A stretch of DNA of 64,000 bases from NCBI RefSeq assembly GCF_963576675.1, contig NC_088915.1, positions 81,477,501-81,541,500 on the forward strand, in the 5' to 3' direction. The DNA is from Euphorbia lathyris (lineage: Eukaryota > Streptophyta > Magnoliopsida > Malpighiales > Euphorbiaceae). Within the stretch, counting starts at the first letter, position 1. Every line of letters starts with the position of its first letter. Under the pieces are notes generated by a model. That model saw only the letters and a program-made list of their open reading frames with translations. It was not told where the DNA came from and did not search any database. The position numbers were made by a program, and so were the translations under genes. Positions 34,839 to 45,767 of the stretch are shown here, piece by piece.

Positions 34839-35062
34839 TTCTAACTTCACGTTCATTATGACCATTTTGAAACTGCTCCAAACTTTAGTCAACATTATTA
34901 CAATTTACCCGCTATTTCTGATCAAAAGTTTTCAAAATTCATCACCATCACCCTCCCTCTCTGACATCATGAAATTCTTTTTCAAGAATTTGATCCTCTT
35001 TATCCATATCATACTCATTTACCAAGTTGTCCTTTTCTTCCCTTTTTTTTTGTTGTTTATTA
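34839..35062. repeat. Collinear segment copy 1, part 4
   Basis: Matches 63590-63900 (ctaacttcacg, caaactttagtcaacattat, ctctctgacatcatgaaatt). The left continuation is 19432-19560, separated by the nested MITE and retrotransposon. Non-coding. Confidence 0.75.
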
Positions 35063-35559
35063 GGGTAAATTACACTCATGGCCACTGAACTTTACCTATT
35101 TTAACATTATGTCCACTGAACTTCAATTCTCAACAGTATAACCACTTAACATCGGTGGCAATTCAATTTTAACTAACTCCTCAAAATGACCGTTAAAGAC
35201 CTCAAAATGAAAATATTCAAGAATTTAAAGTTGTTTAGAACGACATTTACCATGAAACCAGATTTTTTATTTCCAAAATCATATTTTTTGGATCTCTCTC
35301 TCTAAAAATTTACTTTCTCTTTTAACCAAACAACACCTAAATGACATCAAAACGAAAATTTTCAAGAATTAAAGTTCCTTAGAATATAATTAACTCTTCG
35401 AATGTTTTATTTTGAGGCCGCCAACGGTCGTTTTGAGGTGTCGAGCGGCCACCGGTGTTAAAAAGTGTAAAGTTCGGTGGCCATACTGTTAAGAATTGAA
35501 GTTTAGTGGCCACAATATTAAAATGGTAAAGTTCAGTGGCCATGAGTGTAATTTACCCT
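35063..35559. mobile_element. About 0.5-kb inverted-repeat MITE
   Basis: The ends GGGTAAATTACACTCATGG and CCATGAGTGTAATTTACCC are inverted repeats. The flanks share tgtttatta (35054-35062 and 35560-35568), an 8-9-base duplication of hAT or Mutator type. The paralogous uninterrupted site is at about 63893-63904. No coding capacity. A partial relative starts at 41816. Confidence 0.9.
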
Positions 35560-35568
35560 TGTTTATTA

Positions 35569-36285
35569 TGGACACTAGATGTATCTAATTAAAAAAAAAG
35601 GTAAAGATTAAAAATATATATAACTCTTTTAAAACCTTAAAAATCTCATGTGACAAATAGGTGCATTATGAGTCATAACCATTGCTAGGCACACAACCTA
35701 CATATTGATTCTCGTGAGGCAACCCGAAAGGCGGTACACCTACTATATGATCATCGAATCACAAGTACAGCTTTACGGTCGCCTGAGTGACAATGCCTTT
35801 CGGATGTAATGAAACTAAGCCTAATGCCTTGTTGGTCTAGAGTCTTTGGTGCGCCTTAAAAACTATATCGATTAAAGCCACAAATATCAGCGTCAATGAG
35901 GATGATTGCTTACCTTCAAAGCTCACATCACAAATGATCCTTGAAATCTTAAAGCATTCAAATGATCCTTCATATTGTTTTTATGCTTTGATAATAAAAT
36001 TGGGATTGATGATCTTCTTATTCGGAATTTGATTAGTTTATAGTTTAATCCATTGTTATCTAAATTATATATTTGAGTTCTAATATGTTTGAGAATTTTT
36101 TTTATAGTGATATAATTATTTTGCGTATTATGAATCGTGAGTCTTTAATGTTTCCCAATCCTTCTATTTTTTTACCAGAAATTAGCTTCAATATTTATAG
36201 TTGTAGGATCATGTGTCAAATCGCTAGTTACTCTTTAGGAAATTACAATAGAAATTGGTTGTGAAATTGAGAATAAGTTTTGTAT
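35569..36285. other. No gene recognised
   Basis: The first 50 bases complete collinear copy 1. The rest is AT-rich with no recognisable frame, repeat border or RNA gene. Confidence 0.4.
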
Positions 36286-36289
36286 CTGG

Positions 36290-36970
36290 ACACACAGTTA
36301 TACAGTGATATCGTATAAAACGAATCAGATACATGACATTTTAAGAGCCTATGGATCAACCACCATGTGTTCCAATTTGAATATTCGAATCAGTTTAGAA
36401 GCTTATGTGGACGTTTCTCCTCTAACAGAAATCCCCATACAGCTAGATCGAAGATTCCACATCATGGAGGACTTCTCCTAAAGCCCAACTCCTAATAAGA
36501 GGAGGAGTCCTAATAATACTAAAAGGATTCCTTGGAGTTGGGCCTTATAAATAGACAAGTATATCAACATCCTACGGTACGTTAACACTACAACTCACAA
36601 CTAGTCATTACTTTTCAACTCTTCCTAAGCACCTATTGACTTAGGTATTGGAACGGATTCGTTGGATTCTGGCCCTCTCTGACATTTGGTTATGTTTTAC
36701 AGGTTAAACCCGGAAGACTTTGCAAGACATTCAAACTCTCCGTTACAAGTTCACATACACAGATATCATATAGTGAAATTGTTGGAGAAGTAAGATTTGT
36801 GTTAAGACATTTATAAGCGAGAAACTGCTATATGCAGAGAAGTTGATCCATAACATAGTATCCTAGTCTCTAGAACCAAACGGTCGAGGGTTCGAGTATT
36901 AGCAACCTCATTAATAATAAGACTGGCGCTCGCCATATAATCCCGTATGTGACCCTAACGGCAAAACAAC
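36290..36970. repeat. Degenerate LTR and primer-site-like remnant
   Basis: 36640-36780 resembles the 18.9-19.1 kb LTR-like fragment (gacttaggtattggaacgga, ggccctctctgac). About 36850-36890 reads catagtatcctagtctctag with accaaacggtcgagggttcg, text often found just inside plant LTRs. No borders or genes can be defined. Confidence 0.35.
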
Positions 36971-37069
36971 TTCTCGAAAAAAATGGTTTGACTTCAATGC
37001 AATGAAAATGATTTTTATAGATATATTATGATCTATTACTTCTCCGACTAAAATTTGTGTCTATAAAAA

Positions 37070-37212
37070 CTATCGCGACTGCTACCAAAGAGGTCAACGC
37101 CGACATATCAATATCTGTCGGTCTTCCATCGGTGATAACTATCACCGACAAAAATTAGGCAAATATCGACATATTCTTCCGTTGGTGATATTGTTTTTTC
37201 TTGTAATGATTT
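37070..37212. repeat. CACTA right-end remnant
   Basis: Repeated subterminal motifs (ccgacatat, tctgtcgg, caccgac) end in ttgttttttcttgtaatg, close to a CACTA terminus (CTTGTAGTG). No left end was found, so it is a fragment of a different copy from the one at 10305. Confidence 0.5.
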
Positions 37213-37644
37213 ATGGTGGCAAAATTGCATGTAATTAATTTATTAAATATATTCACGGGAAGTGGTGAAGAGACTAAATCTGATTAAGATTATCTCAATT
37301 AGGATAATTGTGGTAGATTAAAAAAAGATAGGGTTTTTACATATATAAATCATAATTAGTTATAAAATTACAATTAAATCATATTACAAAAATTAATTCT
37401 TAATGTGTTACTATCTATATATTATAAGTAGAATATATCCTAATTTAAAAATTTACACCGCGAATTTATAAATCCTATGATTTAAATTATTAGTTGATAT
37501 AATTATGGATTATATTTTAAAAGCCGAATTTTTTTATGTAAATTTGGATCACATTTGAGTTATAATTATGTTGGGCCTAGGCCCATCATGTATATGAAAA
37601 CTCGATGAGCATGTTTTCTTCTTGCTAATTAGTTCCTTTTGAAA
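37213..37644. other. Upstream region of LpxD
   Basis: Very AT-rich (tataaaattacaattaaatc and similar). No clear promoter element can be picked out with confidence. Confidence 0.35.
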
Positions 37645-40600
37645 ATGGCAATGTCCTCGTCCAATTTGATTTCCCGTCTGCTTGCAGTGAAGCCATTTGT
37701 TGAACATGTTCAGGCTTTTCAAATACTGTTTAATCCTATCCGCCATCACTGCTCAATCTCTGTTTCTGAAATCGGTAAGTATTTTATGTTTTGAAAACTT
37801 TCACTATCATGTAGGAAACCTGTTTGTTGAAATGCGTCTGAGACTATTTGATACTAACCACCACTTGCTGTGCGGCGATTTTAAGATTAGCGGACGGTGC
37901 TGGACCGCGTAGTGAAGAATTTTCAAAATGGAGCAATGGCGGTGGAAATTTCCACGAATCAGCTTGTATTGACTCAACTGCAGTCATTGAAATTGGTGCT
38001 ATTATTCATCCCAAAGCTGTAGTGGGTGCGAATGTTCATGTTGGATCGGGAGCTGTTATAGGACCCGCTGTTAGTTTAGGGCAATCTACAAAAATTGGGT
38101 ATATCAGCTTCTCTATCTTGATGCAATAACTTCTATTTTGGCAATTTCTAGTTTTTGGTTTTTTATAAATAAATGTTTGTGTTTTTATGCAGTTATAATG
38201 TCTGCCTTAGCAATTGTACTGTCGGAGATGGATGTGTGATCCACAATGGGGTGTGCATTGGTCAAGATGGTAATTTTGTATTATCATTGTGAAGTTGATA
38301 CCGAGTTATTAATTTTAGGCCTAATACATTTAGTTATTGGTCTCCTAAACTTGCTTAAATTGAGCTAGTGGTCTCCTAAACTTGTTTAAATTGATTTATT
38401 GGTCTCTTAAACTTGCTTTAAAGTGATTTATTGGGCTCCTTAACTGGCTTAAAGTGATATGCCCTTTGTCAAAATCTCCACTTTATCTGTCACCGAGAAC
38501 TTAAGGATTAATCATGTCAATTTAAACAATCTTAAAAGATAATCAATTGTTTTCAAATTGGGGAGGTCAATAGACTTTTCTAGAAAAAAATTGCAGAGCT
38601 AGGGATATATTAGGCGTTATTTTTTTGTCTACTTATTCCTCTTATTTCAATCTCTTTTTGGAAAGAATTTTTTTTGAATAATTCTGAACATAGATGGTAT
38701 TTTTTACTGCAGGATTTGGGTTTTATGTGAATGAGCAGGGAAGCATGGTGAAGAAACCTCAAGTGGGTGATATTCTTTAGTTATCAAGCATAATGTTTTA
38801 ACAGTTTCTCTGCAACTACATCAAACGTAATAAAAGCTTTCAAATTGTTAAAAATCCAAATTTTGAGTGTAGATGAAATGAATAATGCTTTGTTAACCGA
38901 GTTTTATATCTAAAGTTATATAATTGCTCAATGGCTTAATATATCAAATTGAAAGATTAAAAGTTTGATCAACAAAAATAAAAAAGATCAAGGGCCTTAG
39001 AATATTTTCTTTTTCCAATTGCATTCTATATATTAGCTGTCATTTCATATTGTGTCATTTATGCAGCTGCTCAATGCTAGGATAGGGAACCATGTAGAGA
39101 TTGGGGCAAATACATGCATTGACAGAGGCAGGTGAGGTCTGTGCAGCTTTGAATATCTTCAATTTGTCAAAATGGGTTATCATAGTCGTGTTATCTGATC
39201 CATATATATATATGTATATATATATAATCATGATATAAATACAACAAAAATGATAATTGAGTCAAACAGATCGTGTGGTGTCAGAAATTGACAGCTTTGA
39301 TAATTGAGTCAAACAGGTCGTGTCAGGCGAATTATTTGTTGTGCCCGAAATTGACAGTCCTATCCATATTTATATGCTAAATAGTAAACTTGATAGCATT
39401 TTGGACACAATCCAAAGTGGAGCAAAGTAACTAAGTCTCTCACTTCTCTGTTAATGCAGTTGGCGAGACACAGTTATCGGAGATCATTCAAAGATAGACA
39501 ACTTAGTCCAAGTGAGTCTTTTGCTCTTTGCATTGTTCTTCCATTGGTTGTGATATTTGATTGCCGTCCAAGTGAGTCTTTTGCTCTTTGCATTGTTCTT
39601 CCATTGGTTGTGATATTTGATTGCCGTTCTACTTGGCTTTGCAGATTGGTCATAATGTAGTTATTGGTAAAAGTTGCATGCTTTGTGGACAAGTTGGAAT
39701 TGCAGGTTCTGCTACGTATGTTGCTTCTAAATTTTACATCTCTCATGTTATCCCTTTTGGAGTCCTTGAAATATACTAAAGGCTTAATACATCAATAGGT
39801 CCCTGTAGTTGATACGTCGAGCCGACCTGAGCAGAATTTGTAGATGTTGCATTAGCCACCTGAATTTACTTAAAGTGTCTTATTGATAGAGCAGTAATAG
39901 AGCCCGGCTCTGCAGAAAATGGATGGGCTCGAGCTCAACACACTATTCGAGCTTGGTTCATTAAGAAAATTATCTAATCCTAAGCTGTTCGCGAGCAACT
40001 CGTTTATTTGTTCACATGTTGTGCTTACGAGCAGAGCAACTAGTCTATTTGTTCATGAGTTTTGCTTGCAAATAGGTTGTTAACTTCCTTCGTATACTTT
40101 GCTCTCGAGCAACTAATTAATTATGCTCATTAATTATGAATGAAGAATTGAAGTCGAAGATAGAGTTTCAATCTCATTTGAAATTTCTTTAACACAAAAC
40201 TATGTAGTTTTGAAACCTAGGAAACTAAAGTTTCACGCTTTAGCGAGCTGAGTTTCGCCGTGTTCAAGCACAACTCGTTTATGAATCGAGCCTCAAAATC
40301 ATGATTAAGCTCAGCTTGTTTATAAATCGAGCCAAACACAGTCAAGTTGAACGTCGAGCCGCTTGTACTTCTAAACTTACTTAAAATGACCTACTTGCCC
40401 CTAAACTTGCTTAAAATGACCTATTAGTTCCCTAAAGTCTGCTTACTGTGATACTCGTTTCAATATACCCAAATCTCCATTTACTCTGCCATGTATCCTA
40501 GAGGATTAATCATATGGCTTTAAGTTTAGGAAACGACGAGACATCCTTAAAGATCTAGGTGCCAATTGGTTTTTAAGCCAAATCCATGGCTACATATACA

Positions 40601-40769
40601 TAATGTATTCAGCCTATACTCCGTATATGTTCTTAATTTCGATTTGTGGATTTTCAAAAGATCATGTAATGAAAATTTGTATCTTCTTTATCTCTTATTT
40701 AGGATAGGTGACTATGTTACTTTGGGAGGAAGAGTTGCAGTTCGTGACCATGTGTCTATCGCATCAAAG
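37645..40769 (+). CDS. LPXD: LpxD, UDP-3-O-acylglucosamine N-acyltransferase, 3' end missing
   Basis: Exons: 37645-37774; exon 2 (start 37815 or 37843) to 38098; 38193-38269; 38713-38762; 39067-39131; 39460-39511; 39645-39715; 40703-40769. From exon 2 on every junction is GT/AG and in phase. The product is a left-handed beta-helix of hexapeptide repeats ([26 protein letters not shown] with the presumed catalytic His, [12 protein letters not shown]). The N-terminus ([18 protein letters not shown]) looks like a mitochondrial presequence. In plants LpxD acts in a mitochondrial lipid-A-like pathway. Two problems: the best exon 2 acceptor (atgtag at 37814) puts the start of exon 2 out of frame, and the final exon expected after SIASK is not seen before repeats begin at 41217. 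It may be a pseudogene or may continue unrecognised. Confidence 0.82.
38318..38615. mobile_element. MITE in LpxD intron 3
   Basis: The ends GGCCTAATACATTTAG and GGGATATATTAGGC are imperfect inverted repeats. Internally there are three tandem variants of tggtctcctaaacttgctta. About 300 bases, with flanks that resemble each other only loosely. It belongs to the same broad GGCYTAATAC family as 19561 and 49253. Confidence 0.65.
39506..39625 (+). repeat. Perfect 60-bp tandem duplication across an LpxD splice donor
   Basis: Copies 39506-39565 and 39566-39625 are identical. Each contains the exon 6 end and donor gtccaa|gtgagt, so there are two equal 5' splice sites 60 bases apart. Use of the second would keep frame but add codons that include a TGA. 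Confidence 0.95.
39781..40579. mobile_element. MITE in LpxD intron 7, with a nested GAGCTCGA-type repeat
   Basis: The ends GGCTTAATACATCAATAGG and CCAATTGGTTTTTAAGCC are inverted repeats. Inside, 39895-40365 holds a second inverted-repeat sequence with gctcgagctcaac on the left and gtcaagttgaacgtcgagcc on the right. No coding capacity. It enlarges the intron to nearly 1 kb. Confidence 0.6.
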
Positions 40770-41216
40770 GTATTTAATTGATTAGAACCACATTTTTGAA
40801 TTTCTATATGTTTCTTAGAATATCATTTCCATCGGCTCTATAACTATAGATTCTATAGATTCTATCAATTTTTAATCTCGAAGGTAAATTCTTTTCTTTC
40901 TTTCCATAGAATTTTGCGATTAGGTTCGAGTTCAGCCGTCCAAGATTAATTTCCAGAAATTAATACTTTGTCTTCTGCTTGCTTCTTGCATGACTGGTGA
41001 GAAGAAACTTGATTTTAAATATATAAAAGAAAACTCGATTTTACATGTACAAATGCAAGAAGAATAATAATTTCTTAGTTTTATGTTATTATTATATGAG
41101 TTGAATGTTAATAATTTATTTATTTTACTATTTAATATTTATTACTTCTAAAATAGTATTAGATTTAGATATGGAAAAAAATGCACAATACGCCTAGGGC
41201 CTCCAAAATGCTAGAA
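40770..41216. other. Sequence after the last recognised LpxD exon; no gene seen
   Basis: Inspected for the expected final LpxD exon (motif like LAANSCVTKDI) without success. Contains a short repeat (actatagattctatagattc) and AT-rich text. Confidence 0.45.
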
Positions 41217-41815
41217 ATGGCCCTGATCGATACATAAAACTCATACTTTAATGATCATTAAAACATTTTACACATAATGAGCTATGTAAGATTGTGACGA
41301 CTTTCCCAAACAACTCTAAGGAAATACCTTTTAAATCCGGTAAAAATAGAAACTTGTCTTCGCCATTCTTGAATCGGAACCTGTCAGATGAGCCAATAAT
41401 ACAAAACCTTTGTGGTGTTTGATGAAACTAAAAATCAAGCGCACAAAAAAGAAATACTGATTTTAATTGTTGAATATTAAAAATATTGAAAGTATTGACT
41501 AATGTTACTGTTTGATAAATATTAAAAATAAGTACTAAATTTTAAAATATTAGTTGGTAATATTCAACTTAACATTTTAAGTTAAATATTTTGACTTACC
41601 AAAATAAGTGAATTTTAACTTAATGGAATAATTTAAGTAGCTAACAAAAAAAAAAATTTAACAAACACACTCAAATTAAATAAATACTTAATATATTAAT
41701 TTAAGTAAATTATTTTTGTTAAAACCAAAAATAAAATTGATGTAAGTTCTCCAAGAATGTTGCAAAAGAAAAATGGTTGATACACAATTTTTTTTTCAAA
41801 CCATTGTATAATGGG
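41217..41815. repeat. Second copy of the 9108-9690 repeat
   Basis: Highly similar over about 590 bases (gatacataaaactcatactt at the left, aaaatggttgatacaca at the right). It is in the same orientation as the first copy. Non-coding. Confidence 0.85.
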
Positions 41816-42402
41816 TAAATTACACCCATGGCCACTGAAATTTACCTATTTTTATATTATGGCCACTGAACTTCATTTCTTCCCAGTATAGCCACTGAGC
41901 TTTACACTTTTTAACACCGGTGGCCACTCAAAGGTATTGTTCCGAGTCGGCCGATTCACCGAGTCATCCGAGTCGGTCAATTTAGGCCACCATTTAAAAA
42001 AAAAAAATTAATTTTTAACAACTAAAAAATGTACAGCAGAATAAGATGACTATTCACTTTACAAAAACAAAACAAAAAATACACAAGTTATGAAACACAA
42101 ATAGTTTCAATTAGATTACTCTTCACTCTTCTTTTCTATTTATTTATTATTATCTTCTTCTACTCTTTATTCTTTCTATTTTCCATGTTACGTCTGTCTC
42201 TACTTTCTTTTATAACTTGATATAATTTCTATTTAGATATTCAAATTGCATTTTTGGACTAATATTTAAAGTTAAATATGATTAACATTTTTTTATAGCA
42301 TTTTGAATTTGATCTGAATCTTACGATTCGATTCGATTCACGAGTCCCGATTTGTAAAATGAGATTTCGAGTCACGAGTCGAATCTCGATTTAACAACTA
42401 TG
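41816..42402. repeat. Truncated GGGTAAATTACAC MITE end and a degenerate inverted-repeat element
   Basis: 41816-41935 is the left end of the MITE family seen complete at 35063. 41937-42402 is probably a separate element: the left text ttccgagtcggccgattcac and the right text gattcacgagtcccgattt and ctcgatttaacaacta look like diverged inverted repeats. No gene. Confidence 0.45.
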
Positions 42403-43177
42403 ATTACACCTCTCTTTCACCATCCTCCCTCTCTACCTCTCTCTCGCACCTTCTTTAATCCATTTCTCTGTTTTTCTTACGGATTCTTCCATGGAAACAA
42501 TAAAGAGATTTTCCATTTCTCATCTCAGATCCAATAATTCCATTACTTATGACTCTCTTTACCGACTCTACGCCATGGCCTTCTCTTCTTCCGCTTCCCC
42601 TTCTCGCGCCCACCACCACCGAGTCGTCGTCTCGGTAGCTTCATCGAAGACTACAGCAACTGTGTCGACCATCCTTACCCTTCGACCTCCTTGCTTCTTC
42701 TGGCGACTTTCTTTGTCTCTAGGAAGTCCGCGAAAACTCCGCCGAACCTATTTCTGTCCTGAATAATAGTAAGACAAGTGAATTTTTTGCCCCGTTGACG
42801 TCTTTTGATTGGAATGAAAATGAGCCCAAGAGAATTGGGACTAGCAGTATTGATACAACTTGCACTGTTTGGGATATTGAAAAAGGTTTAATTGAAACTC
42901 AGTTAATTGCTCATGATAAAGAGGTTTATGATATCGCTTGGGGTGAAGCAATGGTGTTTGCTTCAGTTTCTGCAGATGGATTGGTTAGAATTTTCAATTT
43001 GAGAGATAAAAAACATTCCACAATCATATACAAAAGCTCCCAATCTGATACACCATTGCTCCCATTAGCTTGGAACAAACAGGATCTAAGGTACATGGCT
43101 GTTCATAGAAATTTGGATTAAAGAACGTATGGGAGAGAGGAGTAAAGAGTGGGGATGGTGAAAGAGTGAGGTGTAAT
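42403..43177 (+). mobile_element. Inverted-repeat element carrying a TTG1 fragment (Pack-MULE-like)
   Basis: The left arm at about 42403-42447 (attacacctctctttcacca) is the near reverse complement of the right arm at about 43131-43177 (ggatggtgaaagagtgaggt). Between them lies a host gene fragment. The right arm seems to continue outwards to about 43378, but the left outer part is missing, so the true termini and duplication cannot be read. Gene capture between inverted arms is the Pack-MULE pattern; the class is inferred. Confidence 0.6.
42491..43121 (+). pseudogene. TTG1: TTG1-like WD40 gene fragment
   Basis: The start resembles TTG1 (ITYDSLYRLYAMAFSS), followed by a frameshifted, partly deleted stretch. 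The frame with [20 protein letters not shown] then runs into an uninterrupted 108-codon block with [30 protein letters not shown] and [17 protein letters not shown]. It ends abruptly after NKQDLRYM with unrelated codons and a stop. In plants TTG1 forms MYB-bHLH-WD40 complexes controlling trichomes, root hairs and anthocyanin. Here only the first half remains, with an internal deletion, at least one stop (TAG near 42719) and frame changes. It is a pseudogene fragment, not the host locus. Confidence 0.85.
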
Positions 43178-43639
43178 AAATTGATTGGATAAGAAAATAA
43201 ATAAAAATTAAATTACTCATTTAGACTTTACCGTTTATTACCACTTCACAGATATGTTAAATTAGGGTATAATTGTAGGTTTGTGAAAAATTTAGGGATA
43301 GTTTTGTGGGTTTATTTGATATAAGGGCATATCTGTTTTTCTGTAATAATACAAGGGCAAATATGTGTATTAACCCTTAATTTAATTATGACGTTTAGCT
43401 TAAATGGTATATATTTTGTAAAACGTTAAACTTAAATTCGTATTATTTTTAAGTTAAAACTTATATTGGTACTATTTTGTATGTGAGGCCTAAATTGATG
43501 CTATATTGTAAACGTTAAGCCTAAATTGATATTATGTTGTAAACGTTAAGCCTATATTGATGCTATTTTGAACGTTGAGACTATATTGGTACTTTCTAAA
43601 AACCTTAGACCTATTTTGGTACCTTATCCCCTTTATTTT
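43178..43639. repeat. AT-rich tail of the TTG1 element and unassigned repeats
   Basis: At 43440-43625 a unit of about 30-40 bases (gcctaaattgatgctat, aacgttaagcctaaattgat) is repeated four or five times with variation. No gene. Confidence 0.5.
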
Positions 43640-43918
43640 TTATGTTGCTTACTTGTTGGCATGTCGCAAGCAACGCAGGGTGTGTCTCACATTTTCTGAA
43701 TCCAACCAATTCTATTGATAAAGTGATGGTTATTGAATACAGCTAAACACGAATAAAGGACTATTTGGAATTTTTGAAAGTTTAAAGAGAGAGAGAAAAT
43801 TTTTGGTCAACGACATGTAGCAACATATGTATTAGAGCCATTTTTTCTGTATGAAAGTGTCATTTTTTCTGTATTAGAATGATAAGATACGGACAAGTCT
43901 TGGATGTAATAGATTTAT
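43640..43918. repeat. Collinear segment copy 2, part 1
   Basis: Counterpart of 695-974 plus 7065-7100, without the Tourist-type insertion (uninterrupted near 43871-43890: attagaatgataagatac). It establishes the empty site for that element. Confidence 0.7.
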
Positions 43919-43933
43919 GGGTAATTAATTTAT

Positions 43934-45207
43934 GGGAAAAGTATAAAAATAAACGTTGTGGTTATACTCATTTTCGAACAACATCTATGTGGTTTAAAAG
44001 TTTGCAAATTGGTACCTTGAGGTTCATTCCGTTAGCAAACACATGCCAAATTGACTAACGGTGTTAAAAGTCAAAGGGAAAATAGTTAATTTGGTCCTTA
44101 TATTTAATAATTTTATAAATGAAGCATCCTTATTATCTAACTATCACAAATAAACCCCAAAATAAAAAATAAAAATTCAATTATACCATCTTCTTCATTA
44201 CTCTTTAATTTTTTTCTCTCTCTCATCTTTTTTAATTTTTCTCTCTCTAAAATCAATTTTCTCTCCCTAGATACCTTGGTATATACCTTGGTATACAATC
44301 TCGCACTTAATGATTCGGTAGCAAAGCTTCTGCTGTTTCTTACAGTTGGAATTCCAATTATATGTTTACTGATGATGTACTTTGTCCGACCCTGTACTCC
44401 AGCTTCTGGAGAAGAAGACTCTTCAGAGCATGTCCATTTTATTTTTACCCAAGCTGCAAACATTGTGCTTGCACTTTATCTTCTTATATCCACCATAATA
44501 AGTGATATGGTGTCTCTAAGTTATGTTGTTTCATATGTTCTACTGGCCGTAATGGTCGTTATTCTCTTATCTCCTCTTGCAATTCCTGTGAAAATGACTC
44601 TTTTTCCTGCAAGACGTAAGAGCAATATCCCAGAAACTGATTCTTTTGAAAGTATGGTTTCGGGAGAAGGTGAATTGACCACAGCTAATCCTTTGTTGGC
44701 ACCATCTTCATCGGCAACACAGCTTGGAAGTTTTCTCAAAAATGATTATACTTCATCGGCAACACAGCTTGGAAGTATTTATTAGCTTGTTAAAATGATT
44801 ATCCTTGCTATTTTATCATAATGTTTTCAATTAAGGTTAAATTTATCTCTACTTGACAAAAGAAATTGATTCTAAAGAGAGAAAATTGATTTCAGAGAGA
44901 AAAATTAAAAAAGATGAGAGAGAAAGAAAAAAATTAAAGAGTAATGAAGAGATGGTATAATTGAATTTTTATTTTTTATTTTGGGGTTTGTTTGTGATAG
45001 TTAGATAATAAGGATGCTTAATTTATAAAATTATTAAATATAAGGACCAAATTAACTATTTTCCCTTTGACTTTTAAAACCGTTAGTCAATTTGGTCTGT
45101 GTTTGCTAACGGAATGAACCTCAAGGTACCAATTTGCAAACTTTTAAACCACATAGGTGTTGTTCGAAAATGGGCGTAACCACAAGGTTTATTTTTGTAC
45201 TTTTCCC
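43934..45207. mobile_element. Pack-MULE, 1.3 kb, with long terminal inverted repeats
   Basis: The arms of about 330 bases (43934-44268 and 44871-45207) start GGGAAAAGTATAAAAATAAAC and end in the reverse complement. Perfect 9-base duplications ttaatttat flank it (43925-43933 and 45208-45216). The roughly 600 bases between the arms are a captured host gene fragment. Long inverted repeats, a 9-base duplication and a host fragment are the definition of a Pack-MULE. It sits 15 bases inside the outer MITE. Confidence 0.92.
44276..44785 (+). pseudogene. Captured nodulin-like MFS transporter fragment
   Basis: About 169 codons are open from the left arm junction, but no ATG lies at the start. Three membrane segments are visible (LLLFLTVGIPIICLLMMYFV; FTQAANIVLALYLLISTII; YVLLAVMVVILLSPLAIPV), and the loop RPCTPASGEEDSSEHVHF is characteristic of plant nodulin-like major facilitator proteins. 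The family has about 12 membrane segments; this is roughly a quarter of it. The C-terminal part contains a duplicated SSATQLGS block created by a tandem repeat of about 26 bases near 44705-44780. Whether the fragment is transcribed is unknown. Confidence 0.78.
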
Positions 45208-45767
45208 TTAATTTATTAGTGTCTATATTTTGACAAAACACATTGTTTAGTTTTTGTATTTTAAAAAGCATACTGTAAAGTCTCTAACGTTTTTCTCGGC
45301 GAACTGTTTAGTTCCTTAACGTTTTTCTCGGTAAACTGTTTAGTCTCTGCCGTTAGACTCTCATGAAGATTCTGTTAGTAAATTTGGATTTATGTTTTTC
45401 TTTTCCTTTCATTTAAACTCTAATGCATCTGAAATTAACTTTGAATGTTCTTCTTCTTGATTTTCTTCTTAATCGTTCAAATTCGTAAGCATTGAGTCTG
45501 TTCTTTTTCTTGTTCTCCATATAAATAGCTTATTCTTCTAAATTGGATTTCCTTTTCTGAAGTTGAAAGTAAATAGTAAAGGGTAATTTAGTCATTTCTA
45601 AAGTCATAAACGGTAAAAAATCTAACAAACAGACGGAATGACTAAACAGTTCACTGAGAAAAAAGTTAGGGATTTTACCATGTATTTTTGAAAATGCAGG
45701 GACTAAAGAGTGTGTTTATCAAAATATAGGGACTAATAAATTAATTACCCTAGATTTATCCAATATT

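Larger units (their letters stand above)
19187..34909. repeat. Possible outer inverted-repeat element around the nested block
   Basis: The left text ggtaaattgcattgatggtc and the right text gaccattttgaaactgctcc..attacaatttacc are imperfect inverted repeats of the type seen in several MITEs here. The right half also occurs at 63640-63748. Without the insertions it would be about 0.45 kb. No clean duplication was found, so the call is weak. Confidence 0.35.
43919..45750. mobile_element. Mutator-type MITE with a nested Pack-MULE
   Basis: The ends GGGTAATTAATTTAT and ATAAATTAATTACCC are inverted repeats flanked by perfect 9-base duplications tagatttat (43910-43918 and 45751-45759). It is the same family as 62126-62673. 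Removing the nested Pack-MULE leaves about 0.55 kb without coding capacity. Confidence 0.9.

Noticed and set aside
36830..36960. tRNA gene suggested by gggttcgagt
   Set aside because: No box A at the right distance and no cloverleaf; fits LTR-adjacent repeat text better.
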